Below are positions 12,095-23,799 of a DNA stretch of 64,000 bases, piece after piece; position 1 is the first letter of the stretch, and each line of letters opens with the position of its first letter. The DNA is from Gymnopus androsaceus JB14 (lineage: Eukaryota > Basidiomycota > Agaricomycetes > Agaricales > Omphalotaceae), in NCBI GenBank assembly GCA_009733575.1, contig ML769406.1, positions 112,085 through 176,084 on the forward strand. The letters are read 5' to 3'. The notes beneath the pieces are model-generated. The model saw nothing but the letters and a program-made list of their open reading frames with translations, was not told the DNA's origin and ran no database searches. A program made the translations under genes and the position numbers.

Positions 12095-15092
12095 CCGCGA
12101 GAGCCATCAGTATGTCCTAGGATTTGTAAATGTAGTATTTGGTGACGGTTTATTGTCCGGAGCTCTTGACGGTAAGTTCATTAGTTTTCAACGATGTTTC
12201 CAAGCTAGAACAGGCTAGAACCCATACAACTACTTAAGGACGGACGTTCAATGAACGCAAGTCCTCTTAATGTGGACTTATTTCTTTGTGTTCCCAGTCC
12301 AATGCATCCTACCCACGGTGCTATGTGCTATCATCGCTATGAAACGGATGTATAAACCGTATGTTCCGGTGTGTGGCGGGAGTGCGGGTTCACTCGAAGA
12401 TTAAGGCTATTTCCGTTCCTGTTTGTCCCTTGCAACAATGCAAGTTCTTCTTGATCAATTTATCATATTATGAATGCTTTCAGGCCTCCATCACCGTTTT
12501 TCACCGTTTCATTTGAGATTCGCGTAGATTACACTTAGGTGAGTAATGACAATGTTATGTATTCGGGAATGCGATTCAGATAACATTTATTAGTGCGAGG
12601 CCCGGACGGTTGCGACTTACTTCTCGGTTAGTTATAACTGATAAGAGCCATTGTAAGTGTTTTGCCTTGGTTGGCGAAAGAAAATATACGGCTCCCTAAA
12701 TCAGCAACGCCGAGGCAGGGCATACACTGAAGACTTGTTTTTGACTTTGTCCAATGGAGATGAATGGCTGGCGTGATGAACAGTAACCTTGGTTATGTCA
12801 ATCATGGAAGATACAGCCTACGCGACAAAACCCTTCCTTCCTTACCGCTCCTCCCTTAGCCGCTCCTTCCTTACCCCTTCTCTCAGCGATCCATGGCTTA
12901 CCCTATCCTCTCTTTTGGCACTCATCACGATATACACTGGTAAGCCAGAGCTGAGAACTATTTCAATCAAAAATCATATCTCATACATCCTCAGGCTACG
13001 TCTATTGTCAATTAACACTCCTGGAGCCCGGCAGTGATGCTTTTCATATCGCTAATACGACAAGTCCATTTGGAAGAAGTGGGGGATCAGACGACGGCTC
13101 ACAACTACATACATCCCGCGACCTTGGAGATAATGCTTTCGAAACTTTAATAGTCTCGGCAGCCGGGTTCGTAGAACTCAAGTCTCAAGAACCATCAGGG
13201 TCTACGGTGACCGGCACCGTATCGTTGGGATGAATTTGGTGGCCACGACACTGGTAATTTCCAGGATGGGGTTTTAACTACCATAGGTCCCGCTTTTTCC
13301 TGTGGTGCTTGCAGCGTCAACATTCACAACGGTTCGAGTGGAGCACATCCGATCCTCACATTACACCCACCCAGTCCTCCTCACCTTTACCCACATCCCA
13401 TCCGCAGCTACATCTTCTAGTACTACCTCACCGGACGTCCTCCAGCGCGTGACTGATTCTGCTCTCAAACCGTCACAACTTGCGGGAATAATAATCGAAT
13501 GGCGTTGTTATTCTTTTCTTGATCCTCCTCACCGTGTATTGTTTGATTCGACGAAGACGGAAGAGGCAAATAAAGGAAGAAGAAGTTTTTCCATTCTAGT
13601 AAGTGAAATCTCCGCACGTCGAACATGGTGCTTTGCTAATCTGTACAGTGGTGCTAGTGACCTCCCACCAGCAACAAATTTGATACTCCTATGCGCTCTC
13701 CATCTCGACTGCTACTTCAAATACATTTCCTCAAAGTTCAATCCCAAGTGAGCTTGTGGAGATACCTCTTACGACTATCGAGTCTCTTACTTTTGTGAAT
13801 CTGGCATCTAGGTGGATTATCCAAAAATGCAGGAGATGCAAGAGCAAGAACGAGCAATGGGTACACCAAGGATCCTGGGTTCCCCGGACTCAAGTGAAGT
13901 GAGTAGTAGTCAAGCGGAGACGACTGTTCAGCCAACCGCAGTAGCCGAAATACTTGAGAGGGTGAGAAGGCTGGGAGAAAACAAGTTGATCAACCTCCCC
14001 ACTAGATGCATGGAGCTTTGCGTAGTGGATGGTTCCAATAATATACTGCATAAATCGCACTCACAATATACTAGTATACTTATAATTGACCTTATTTACT
14101 AAGGTTCCTGTTCATGCCCACAAGATTTTATAACATAGTGGAATATGGTGTGTTACTCTGAAGGAGGTAATAGTCAACTTGGTGACTCCAGTTGTCATTA
14201 GTAATAGTATGGGTTGCTGCAACATAGATTGTTTGCATTTTTCTGCTTGCTCCAGGGTCAGATTTGGACTGAATTGGAGGAAGAGTTCACTGTTGGAGTG
14301 AACATGAGGTTCCAAAGTTTTACCCCTTTTTCCTGGGCCAACTAGGTTGCCTCAGGTTGCCTAAGAGGACTAGGTGACCTTGGATCCTCCTGGGCCAGAA
14401 CAGTTTTTCTGATGCAAGTCAAGGTCTTGAATCACAACCAAATAGGATCTGGCCCTTCAGTAGGTTACTGGGAGTCCTTGGGGAGTCCATTAGGTTTGGC
14501 TGCTAAGTAGCTGATCTTTCTATCTTTTTTTCAGTAGTAACTGAATACTCAACTGATAAATATATTTTCATTAAGATAAGATAGCTCAACTTGAGCTCAA
14601 CTGAATGATTATTTTTGCTTAAGATTTCACTCATAAGCAATTTTTTACATGAAATTTGGCAAATCAATTAATATTTCATTCAAGTGGATTTTTATTTGGA
14701 CTTTTGGCATGTTTGTAGAACCTGTCTGACTTGACACAGACACATGGAAATATACCAAGCAGAAAGGAGTCAAATTCACAAACAAGATGGAGCACCTCAG
14801 ATAAGGCATATTTTGGTATACTGTATTGTTTTGAAAATAAGTTGGCCAATGTTACACATTATGGCTTGGACACATTCAGTTCAGAGCTCAGCCACTGCCA
14901 GGTGGTGTGACACATTGAGCCTACACCACCAAATCAAAAGAAGATTTTGTAGACCTTCAATGGATACACTTGAAAATATATTGAATTGGTGTCAACCAAT
15001 GTCGCTCCAGATGTTGCTTGACATTGAATACTGGAATCAATTGAGATTATTTGAGGTCAACATTGCCATGACATTCCCCACAATCTTATACT
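12095..15092 (+). repeat. left arm of a 7-kb inverted repeat
   Basis: From GAGAGCCATCAGTATGTCCTAGG at about 12096 to AACATTGCCATGACATTCCC at about 15080, this arm pairs with the reverse complement of 16052-19035. Matching landmarks in order are GCTAGAACAGGCTAGAACCC, the membrane-protein gene, a GAGTTCACTGTTGGAGTGAAC block (14285), the CCTGGGCC...CTAGGTGACCTTGGATCC transposon end (14330-14400), and ATGGAAATAT...CAATTGAGATTATTTGAGG (14744-15060). The outer half carries host-like DNA and the inner half transposon DNA. Many differences from the other arm are one-base insertions or deletions. Confidence 0.9.
12893..14012 (+). pseudogene. broken copy of the Ser/Thr-rich single-pass membrane protein
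   Basis: This is the left-arm counterpart of the gene at 17131-18250. It starts with the same ATGGCTTACC but has an extra C (TTACCCTATCC versus TTACCTATCC) that shifts the frame within the signal peptide. Further one-base changes break the extracellular part (a stop in the GGGATGAATTTGG region replacing the GCNLVGTT segment) and the Ser/Thr-rich region. The C-terminal coiled-coil stretch (AETTVQPTAVAEILERVRRL) is still readable at about 13914-13970. It therefore cannot make the protein as written; if the indels are consensus errors it might be an intact second gene. Confidence 0.75.
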
Positions 15093-16812
15093 GCAGATTG
15101 CAGCATCCCTAGGCACTCTCTCCAATGTTGTCCCTGCTCCAGAACAGCCTCAAACTTGTATCAATGCACAGGACATTGTTGCATTCTGCAATGCCATTGC
15201 TCACCTGGCTAAGAAGTACATGACTATTGAATTGTCAATTCCTCTTGCAGCATGAGTTTTGTTCCTTGTATGTAACACTCTCTGCTTTATTTTTCTGTCA
15301 CCTTGCTGATAGAGTCATAGCAAAGTATGTATTTGCAGAAGCACGGTATCAATGAGGTGTCGAGCCCAGTGATGTCAAGAAATATTGGGAGTTTGTTGAT
15401 GAGAAGCTCAAGTCATTGTGTGAGGATAAGAAGAATGATGTGGAAAGAATTTCTTGGTACATTCCTGCTCATTGTCTTTTTGGATTTGATTTGATATTGG
15501 TGCATATTTCAGCTGCTTTGGACGCTATCTGAAGGCTGACCGTAAAATCTATGGCATTGACAAATCCGCCTACAAGAATATGTCATTAACTGCTGAAGAT
15601 CTTTTGGGTGATGATGCCTAATTGTGTTGTCCTGCTTTCTGTTGCATTTGCCTGCTGCTTCTCATGATATGCCCTGTCGCTTGTTGCCATTTGTTCTCTT
15701 GAAGTTTTCTCTTATTCCATTTAATTGTCCTCCGTATTAGTATTTTATTTGTATCTATATATGTTCCCTGTGTTGCTTTTGCACCTGCAATCCGCAATGA
15801 TAAATTTGTTCATACATTTGTTTCAAGGTTGATTCAGAGCAAAAAATAATCACTGTTGAACATTTATGAGATATGCTTCGAGAGGTCTGAACATTATGAT
15901 ACACATGATTTTATACAGATTGAGATAAACGTAGCACTACTGACTGCAGCGATGATCATAAAATGACAGGCCCAATCACTCAAATATATCATACTAGATG
16001 TACTATAGATATGTATGACAACCTTGCTCCGTTCTCAACATGGAGGTTGAGTAAAGATTGTGAGGGAATGTCATGGCAATGTTGACCTCAAATAATCTCA
16101 ATTGATTCCAGTATTCAATGTCAAGCAACATCTGGAGCGACATTGGTTGACACCAATTCAATATATTTTCAAGTGTATCCATTGAAGGTCTACAAAATCT
16201 TTCTTTGATTTGGTGGTGTAGGCTCAATGTGTCACACCACCTGGCAGTGGCTGAGCTCTGAACTGAATGTGTCCAAGCCATAATGTGTAACATTGGCCAA
16301 CTTATTTTCAAAACAATACAGTATACCAAAATATGCCTTATCTGAGGTGCTTCCATCTTGTTTGTGAATTTGACTCCTTTCTGCTTGGATATATTTCCAT
16401 GTGTCTGTGTCAAGTCAGACAGGTTCTACAAACATGCCAAAAGTCCAAAAAAAATCCACTTGAATGAAATATTAATTGATTTGCCAACTTTCATGTAAAA
16501 AATTGCTTATGAGTGAAATCTTAAGCAAAATAATCATTCAGTTGAGCTCAAGTTGAGCTATCTATCTTAATGAAAATATATTTATCAGTTGAGTATTCAG
16601 TTACTACTGAAAAAAAGATAGAAAGATCAGCTACTCTAGCAGCCAAACCTAATGGACTCCCCAAGGACTCCCAGTAACCTACTGAAGGGCCAGATCCTAT
16701 TTGGTTGTGATTCAAGACCTGACTTGCATCAGAAAAACTGTTCTGGGCCCAGGAGGATCCAAGGTCACCTAGTCCTCTTAGGCAACCTGAGGCAACCTAG
16801 TTGGCCCAGGAA
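14335..16812. mobile_element. transposon with long inverted ends at the centre of the palindrome
   Basis: Both ends read inward from CCTGGGCCAACTAGGTTGCC, followed by CTAAGAGGACTAGGTGACC and GGATCCTCCTGGGCC. The same terminal words occur at 71-110 and 444-482, so this is a dispersed family. The inverted identity continues inward to about 15092/16052 (some 750 bp per side). The homology also continues outward past the CCTGGG ends into host-like DNA, so the element boundary does not coincide with the palindrome boundary. The spacer holds a short protein relic. Confidence 0.55.
15096..15620 (+). pseudogene. transposon protein relic in the palindrome spacer
   Basis: Three coding-like pieces on the plus strand can be read: PQTCINAQDIVAFCNAIAHL (about 15151-15205), then KKYWEFVDEKLKSLCEDKKN (about 15380-15437), then after a GTACATTCC...TTTCAG intron FGRYLKADRKIYGIDKSAYK, ending in a stop at about 15620. 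An in-frame stop after ARYQ separates the first two. The charged helical content and position inside the transposon suggest an accessory or DNA-binding protein of that element. I do not recognise the family. Confidence 0.4.
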
Positions 16813-19035
16813 AAAGGGTAAAACTTTGGACACCTCATGTTCACTCCAACAGTGAACTCTTCCTCCAATTCAGTCAAAATCTGACCCTGGAGCAAGCAGA
16901 AAAATGCAAACAATCTATGTTGCAGCACCCCATACTATTACTAATGACAACTGGAGTCACCAAGTTGACTATTACCTCCTTCAGAGTAACACACCATATT
17001 ACCACCTATGTATATAAATCTTGTGCGCATGAACAGGAACCTAGTAAATAAGGTCAATTATAAGTACTACTAGTATATTGTGAGTGCGATTTATGCAGTA
17101 TAATTATGGGAACCATCCACTACGCAAAGCTCATGCATCATAGTGGGGAGGTTGATCAACTTGTTCCTCCAGCCTTCTCACCCTCTCAAGTATTTCGGCT
17201 ACTGCGGTTGGCTGAACAGTCGTCTCCGCTTGACTACTACTCACTTCACTTGAGTCCCGGGGAACCCAGGATCCTTGTGTACCCATTGCTCGTTCTTGCT
17301 CTTGCATCTCTGCATTTTTGGATAATCCACCTAGATCGCAGATTCACAAAAGTAAGAGACTCGATAGTCGTAAGAGGTATCTCCACAAGCTCACTTGGGA
17401 TTGAACTTTGAGGAAATGTATTTGAAGTAGCAGTCGAATGAGAGCGCATAGGAGTATCAAATTTGTTGCTGGTGGGAAGGTCACTAGCACCACTGTACAG
17501 ATTAGCAAAGCACCATGTTCGACGTGCGAGATTTCACTTACTAGAATGGAAAAACTTCTTCTTCCTTTATTTGCCTCTTCCGTCTTCGTCGAATCAAACA
17601 ATACACGGTGAGGAGGATCAAGAAAAGAATAACAACGCCTCCGATTATTATTCCCGCAAGTTGTGACGGTTTGAGAGCAGAATCAGTCACGGCGCTGGAG
17701 GACGTCGGTGAGGTAGTACTAGAAGATGTAGCTGCGGATGCGGATGTGGGTAAAGGTGAGGGAGACTGGGTGGGTGTAATGTGAGGATCGGATGTGCTCG
17801 AACTCGAACCCGTTGTGAATGTTGACGCTGCAAGCACCACAGGAAAAGCGGGACCTATGGTAGTAAAACCACCATCCTGGCAAATTACCAGTGTCGTGCC
17901 CACCAAATTACATCCCAACGATACGGTGCCGGTCACCGTAGACCCTGATGGTTCTTGAGACTTGAGTTCTACGAACCCGGCTGCCGAGACTATTAAAGTT
18001 TCGAAAGCATTATCTCCAAGGTCGCGGATGTATGTAGTTGTGAGCCCGTCGTCTGATACCCCCACTTCTTCAAATGGACTTGTCGTATTAGCGATATGAA
18101 AAGCATCACTGCCGGGCTCCAGGAGTGTTAATTGACAATAGACGTAGCCTGAGGATGTATGAGATATGATTTATTGATTGAAATAGTTCTCAGCTCTGGC
18201 TTACCAGTGTATATCGTGATGAGTGCCAAAAGAGAGGATAGGTAAGCCATGGATCGCTGAGAGAAGGGGTAAGGAAGGAGCGGCTAAGGGAGGAGCGGGT
18301 AAGGAAGGAAGGCGTTTTGTCGCGTAGGCTGTATCTTCCATGATTGACATAACAAGGTTATGTTCATCACGCCAGCCATTCATCTCCATTGAGACAAAGT
18401 CAAAAACAAGTTTCATCGTGTATGCCCTGCCTCGGCGTTGCTGATTTAGGGAGCCGTATATTTTCTTTCGCCAAGCCAAGGCAAACACTTACAATGGCTC
18501 TTATCAGTTATAACTAACCGAGAAGTAAGTCGCAACCGTACCGGGCCTCGCACTAATAAATGTTATCTGAATCGCAATTCCCGACATACATAACATTGTC
18601 ATTACTCACCTAAGTGTAATCTACGCGAATCTCAATTGCAAACGGTGAAAAACGGTGATGGAGGCCTGAAAGCATTCATAATATGATAAATTGATCAAGA
18701 AGAACTTGCATTGTTGCAAGGGACAAACAGGAACGGAAATAGCCTTAATCTTCCGAGTGAACCCCGCACCTCCCGCCACACCACCGGAACATACGGTTTA
18801 TACATCGTTTCATAGCGATGATAGCACATAGCACCGTGGGTAGATGCATTGGACTGGGAACACAAAGAAATAAGTCCACATTAAGAGGACTTGCGTTCTT
18901 GAACGTCCGTCCTTAAGTAGTTGTATGGGTTCTAGCCTGTTCTAGCTTGAAACATCGTGACAATGACTACCGTCGACAATAGACCGTCACCAATACTCTA
19001 CATTAGAACAATCCTAGGACATACTGATGGCTCTC
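16052..19035 (-). repeat. right arm of the 7-kb inverted repeat
   Basis: This is the reverse-complement partner of 12095-15092. Its outer end falls at GGACATACTGATGGCTCTCGGTC near 19020-19040; beyond that the two sides share nothing. This arm carries the version of the membrane-protein gene whose frame is intact, whereas the left arm carries repeated small indels. The roughly 0.96-kb spacer between the arms (15093-16051) is unique. Confidence 0.9.
17131..18250 (-). CDS. Ser/Thr-rich single-pass membrane protein with coiled-coil tail
   Basis: The start at 18250 gives MAYLSSLLALITIYTG, a short signal peptide, spliced (18204-18149 intron) to YVYCQLTLLEPGSDAF. A roughly 100-residue extracellular part (GDNAFETLIVSAAGF; SLGCNLVGTTLVICQDGG) is followed by a Ser/Thr/Pro stalk, a membrane helix (GGVVILFLILLTVYCL) and a basic stop-transfer RRRRKR. 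A further intron (about 17541-17493) leads to the cytosolic tail, which ends in an acidic helix AVAEILERVRRLEEQVDQ and a stop at 17131. This layout is common in Agaricomycete proteins resembling SKG6/mid2-type wall sensors; the function is inferred only. The last intron (near 17340) is not resolved. The gene lies in the right arm of the inverted repeat. Confidence 0.7.
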
Positions 19036-19430
19036 GGTCGGAGGAAAACCCAAATAAAACGTACGGGGTTCGCCGCAATGGAAGTAGCAGAACCAATGCT
19101 TGGCGTGGGGTGGATGAGTGACTGACAAATGGAGAGAGAACGCTATTGAGCCATGTCCGATCAGTAGGAGCTTCCACCGATATGTTGAGAAATGAAAATT
19201 CTTCAAGGATTGGTTCGGGAGGTTTGGCATCAAAAGACATGATAGTGTAGGCGTAAAGGTGATAGTCCTTTTCGTCTGGCTTCGCATTAAGAGGTGCAAA
19301 GATACTTGATGAACTTGGCTTTGTAAAAGTGTCGGTTGATCGCAAAAGCGTAATCGTTTCCAGCGAGAGCTTTTTCTTCTACAGCAAGTTTACGCTCAGC
19401 TACAAGCTGCTGACGACGCGTTGCTAAACT
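19000..19430 (-). pseudogene. coding-like fragment abutting the right arm
   Basis: On the minus strand, TRRQQLVAERKLAVEEKALA (about 19425-19365) and, in another frame, KPDEKDYHLYAYTIMSFDAK (about 19285-19225) look coding by composition. The second frame runs to 18998, crossing the outer limit of the palindrome arm. No start codon or domain is recognised and the two pieces are out of frame. It may be the remnant of a gene truncated by the rearrangement that made the inverted repeat. Confidence 0.25.
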
Positions 19431-20231
19431 TGTAAAAATCTAAGCGGCTTTGTCGGACTCGATGATCTTGCGTCACGTTACCTTAATCGGATCCGAAGCC
19501 CGAACCGCGGTCATTCAACTAACCGACTTTCAAGTTTCAGCGTTTCAACAGTCCGATTGCTTTCTTAGTACACTATTTCAGACAAGTCGAAAATTCTGCT
19601 AGCATTCTTTGGCGGATAGTGGGAGCAGCCCGTCGCAGCGGAGCTCAATTCAACTCAGCCGCCGTGAGCTCTCAGCTCTGTTCTATCTATGGGATCGCGT
19701 TTGAGACCTTACAAACGAGCTCTTCAGCGATGGGATTTTGAAGGGAATGGCTTTAGACGTTCTTTCGGTAGCATAACCCATGAATGTTCTCATTTTTGGG
19801 CTGCTACTGGTACAGTCTCGGGTCCTTGAAGAATGTCCGAACACGTCGACAGATCCCTCTTTAGACAAGTAAAGCAGGCCGCTTTTCCATCGGAAACTAG
19901 AATACCGCGAACTAGATTGACGAGCAACAACCATACTCGCTTCCTGCTTTCTTAGTCTCGCTTGCCATCCGACTATGGCCTTATCCCAATTAGGGCTTTT
20001 GGGACTACCGCTTTCTACTTCACAAAACAAGGCCAATTCGCGTCCTTCCGACTGGCGCTACGTACTAAATACTCGGCTTCCTGAATACCGGTCTTTCACG
20101 GGAAACAAGAGAGGAATGAGACGAATTAATTGGAATTCGCATCAGCAGACTCACCATTGTGATCATGAGGTTATCAACAGTGCATCCACTTAAAAGGCTC
20201 CTTGTTCGAGCCATGTCTCCCATCTCATTTC
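19431..20231. other. unexplained intergenic block
   Basis: No fungal gene is recognised. The block is richer in GC than the transposon region and has a 117-codon frame on the minus strand (20036-19683) rich in Ser, Arg and Lys, without a domain that I know. Its texture is unlike the flanking fungal DNA. The last part must contain the promoter of the alcohol dehydrogenase gene. Confidence 0.35.
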
Positions 20232-21895
20232 ATGGCTACTACTATCACAATTCCCGCCACCGCGCGCGCAGCCGTCATCGCTACAATCAAGGAGGATTTA
20301 GAAATCAAGCAAGTAAAGGTTATCCAACCTTCAGAATTGGCGCCTGGAGAATGCCTTGTAAAGGTGGAGTATGCTGGTGAGTATCGCTCCCTCTAGACCA
20401 TGATCAACCTATCGACATCCAACGTTTCTCTATGCCTGCAGGCTGTTGTCACTCTGATTTACATGTCAGAGATAACGATTGGGGTTCCACAAAAACTGGT
20501 GTCGTCGGAGGGCATGAAGGAGTAGGTTATGTCGTCGCCATTGGCGCGAATACAGTTGGGAGTCCAGTTAAAATTGGAGATAGGGTAGGAATGAAGTGGT
20601 TTGCGAACGCGTGTTTAAAGTGAGTGCATCCGTCTCGTTTCAATCATCAGCTTACTCTCTTCAATCGTTAAAGATGTGAAATGTGTCGTTCGGGTTGGGA
20701 AACCTGTGAGTCCCATCGCAACGACTCTGTTTTCTTGCTCTAATCTCATGGAATATTAGGCTGCGACGTTGCCAGAAGAGACTCTCATGGCCACACTGTT
20801 GACGGGACATTCGCTGAATATACTGCAAGTCATAATTGCTTCCTACTTTCCTTTGCAACTAATCAAGATATACACTCACAGCACTGCTGGGTCGATTATT
20901 TGACACCGATTCCTGAGGGCCTTGACAGCGCTTCTACGACCCCAATTTTGTGCGCCGGACTCACTATCTATAGGGGCCTCAAAGAATCCAATACAAAACC
21001 CGGTGACTGGGTGGCTATCTCGGGTGCAGGAGGCGGTTTAGGACATTTGGGTAGGTGTCTCGAAACTCATAATTGAACCGGGTCCATTCTTATCTTCAAC
21101 TGATAACAGGAATACAGTTCGCTGTGGCCATGGGACTTCGCGTTGTTGCTATTGGTAGGCATTAGAACTCTATTGTCCATTCTGATTGACTAATCATCGT
21201 CCTCGACAGATACGGGAGCTGAAAAGCGGGAACTTTGCATGAAACTGGGAGCCGAGAAGTGGGTCGACTTTATGGAGTCCAAGAACCTTATCAAGGATGT
21301 TCAAGAAGCCGCGGGAGGTCTGGGACCACACGCTGCGCTCATTGCTGTTGGCCATGTATGTCTCTGCTACTTCGATGTTCTGTTAATCACGCTCACCAGT
21401 GCATTATCAGCCATTACCCTTCAACCAAGCAGTCATGTACCTCCGCCTAACTGGAACCCTTGTCGCCATTGGAATGCCGGGTGGCGGAATGTTGAACATT
21501 CCTATCGCTCTCATCATTGCCAAGGTTAGTCTAGTCTAGTCTGTCACTGGTGTTCTGAATAACAAGTGATATATGATATCTAGTGTCTCAGAATCGTTGG
21601 AAGTGCAACAGGGTTAGTTCGCTCGATTTCAGAACCATACAATGACTCACCGGTTTGACTAAACATCGGTTTTCTTCAGAAATCGTCAAGATATGGCAGA
21701 AGCCTTGGATTTCGTTGCGCGGGGAAAGGTCCATTGTCATCATGAAGTGAGGGATTTAGAAGAAGTGAATACGTGCGTTAATACATACTTCTTTTCATAC
21801 CATATACTAATGGAAACCTTACCCACTTTTTCGATAGTGCCATGAAGGAGTTGATTGAAGGAAAGGTCAAAGGAAGGATTGTTTTGAAGATATAA
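20232..21895 (+). CDS. zinc-dependent alcohol dehydrogenase
   Basis: Eleven exons encode a medium-chain ADH of about 350 residues (alcohol to aldehyde with NAD). ATG at 20232 gives MATTITIPATARAAVIATIK. Catalytic zinc ligands are visible in GCCHSDLH and GGHEGVG and, further on, in ILCAGLTIY. The structural-zinc cysteines are in ACLKCEMCRSGWETCC. The Rossmann motif is SGAGGGLGHLG, with Asp at the end of the second strand (VVAIDTG), which indicates NAD rather than NADP. It has no signal peptide, so it is probably cytosolic. The tail ends KVKGRIVLKI, stop at 21893-21895. Joining exons 4 and 5 requires a GC donor: intron 20825-20881 begins GCAAGT and ends CACAG. No frame breaks were found. Confidence 0.93.
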
Positions 21896-22750
21896 GCGAA
21901 GTCTCAAGGTATATAATGTACAGTAACAACTGAAGCGCACAAATTGTATTATAGTGCATTCAACTTTCCAATTCAGCCAATTTTCAATCAATGGGCGCCA
22001 GACGCTACGTGTGATAAGCGCCTATATTACTAGCGCGTCACGCGCGTTCCTTTCAGCGTTCACCGGTCACCCACCAGACAGCTCTGCCTCGAAATATCTA
22101 TTTTTCTTCTGCATACAATGGTCTATCGTCTCCCGCCGTAAAAAATCAAGATAAGACGCCCTGGGCTACTTCACACTTGAACAACGAGCTCCCCCGGCCA
22201 ACCAATTTTGATTTGCCCCTGGCCGTGCTCTCTGGCGCATCATCCTCCCAACTTCATCTCCTTCCTGGATGCAGTATTGAGTGCATTGCTGCAGCCTGCA
22301 GAGGTGGAGCTTACGAGGTTTTCTTTTCTGCCCTGCATGCCACCGAGCTTGGCATAAGACCGATGTCTACTTCAGAAAAGTTCCGATAGCGTTTCAACGG
22401 GCTGGTTTTAAAAAGCTGGGACTCATACCGGGGCGCTCCCTAATTAGATCTACTAATGTTCGCTACCGATGCACCGAACTGTCTTCTACAGACCATTAAT
22501 TCTCTCAAGAGATTTCCCGTGTTGCTCGAACCAGTCGAACCTTTCGCTCATGTAGACCTCAAGGAAATGACCCTGTGGCACTGCTTGACTGTTTGATGGC
22601 GTTCAGCGCTCAGCACGCAGACTGTATGGTTAGCGATCGACAGTAGCCACCTCTACGCTCCTGAACTTGCAGGGCCGCACAACCGAACCGCGCAGCCGAA
22701 ACACCATTTTACCATCTCTGCAATTTCGTCGGGAATGCGGTTAGCAGTTC
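21896..22750. other. intergenic region between ADH and membrane-protein genes
   Basis: Contains the ADH 3' flank and upstream DNA of the next gene. Short open frames here have no recognisable domain. A GCGCGTCACGCGCG palindrome lies at about 22033. Confidence 0.5.
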
Positions 22751-22756
22751 AATCGA

Positions 22757-22763
22757 TATAAAA
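22757..22763 (+). promoter_or_regulatory. TATA box of the membrane-protein gene
   Basis: TATAAAA lies 49-55 bases upstream of the ATG at 22812, a plausible core promoter spacing for a basidiomycete gene with a short leader. Confidence 0.55.
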
Positions 22764-22811
22764 GAACACCAGCCTTCGTCTGTCCTCATTAAACCCAACC
22801 TACTAGGAGCG

Positions 22812-23799
22812 ATGTCAGCCCCAGTCAACTACGCCAAGCTTTTCGGATTTGATTCTGTTGCAGCTGCAGCCATATTTGCTGCTCTCTGGGCTCCATTATG
22901 CTTTTGGTTCTTTGTTCTGCTCTTTCGACACCGCTCATATGTTGTCTTTGTATTGGCACTTTTCTGCCAAAGTGAGTTTTTTCAACAGTTGCATCTCTTA
23001 TTTTGATCTGATTGGGGTTATGGCAGTTCGTTTGGTCGCATTTATTATTCGAGCAATTCTGGCTGGCTCTGAGAGCGCCGGTGAAAGCCTCGGTCTCTTC
23101 ATTGCTGATGAAGTTTTCTTCTCTACTGGTTTCTTCGGTTTACTGTACGGTTCATATGGCCTTGTAATGAGCCGGTAAGCAGTATTCAGATTGTTCGATC
23201 GACTAGCTAATCATTTACACAAACTTTGCCAGGCTTGCTCTCTGTCACAATCAACCATTCGACAACGCCTTGTTCAGGCTCATGCGAAACCACTTGCTTT
23301 TCCATCTTACGTTGTCTTCCGGCGTCGTCCTAGGTATCGTAGGAATTATCGAAATCTCCAATAACCCCTCGAGCACGCTCGGAAGTATTTTCCGGAAAGT
23401 CAGCATCATCATATTCGTTGCTCTGACTGTGTTGCAAGCGTCCCAAACTGTGATCCTTGCGATAGCTGAACGCAGAGGTAAGTTTTGATTCTGCTCATTC
23501 GGAGCTATTCCATGGTACTCATTAAATCTGGCCATCCAGACGATCCCGAGGAACGTATGAAGCACATAGGCATTTCATTCGGAGCGCGTCATGGCGCGAT
23601 AATATTTATGTGTATTGCTGTCCTACTACTCATTCGCGAGCTCTTTACGGCGGCTACGATCGGATCTATGACAGAACAGAACAACGAGCATCTGTGGTAT
23701 TCTTTAGTGGCGCTACCTGAGTTGTTGTGTTTGATCTTATACGCTATTCCTGGCCTCATACCTCCAAAATACGCTGAAGCACCTCAGTATGGCCCTTGA
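22812..23799 (+). CDS. fungal multi-pass membrane protein (about 7 helices)
   Basis: Four exons encode about 265 residues. Exon 1 (MSAPVNYAKLFGFDSVAAAA) carries a helix ending VVFVLALFCQ; later exons give IRLVAFIIRAILAG, FSTGFFGLLYGSYGLVMSR, LTLSSGVVLGIVGIIEISNN, FVALTVLQASQTVILAIAE, GAIIFMCIAVLLLIRELF and ALPELLCLILYAIPGLIP. Introns at about 22971, 23175, 23479 and their acceptors join in frame throughout. The topology and the short Pro-rich tail resemble RTA1-like or DUF7702-like fungal membrane proteins, some of which respond to lipid or drug stress; neither assignment is secure. The stop is at 23797-23799. Confidence 0.8.
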
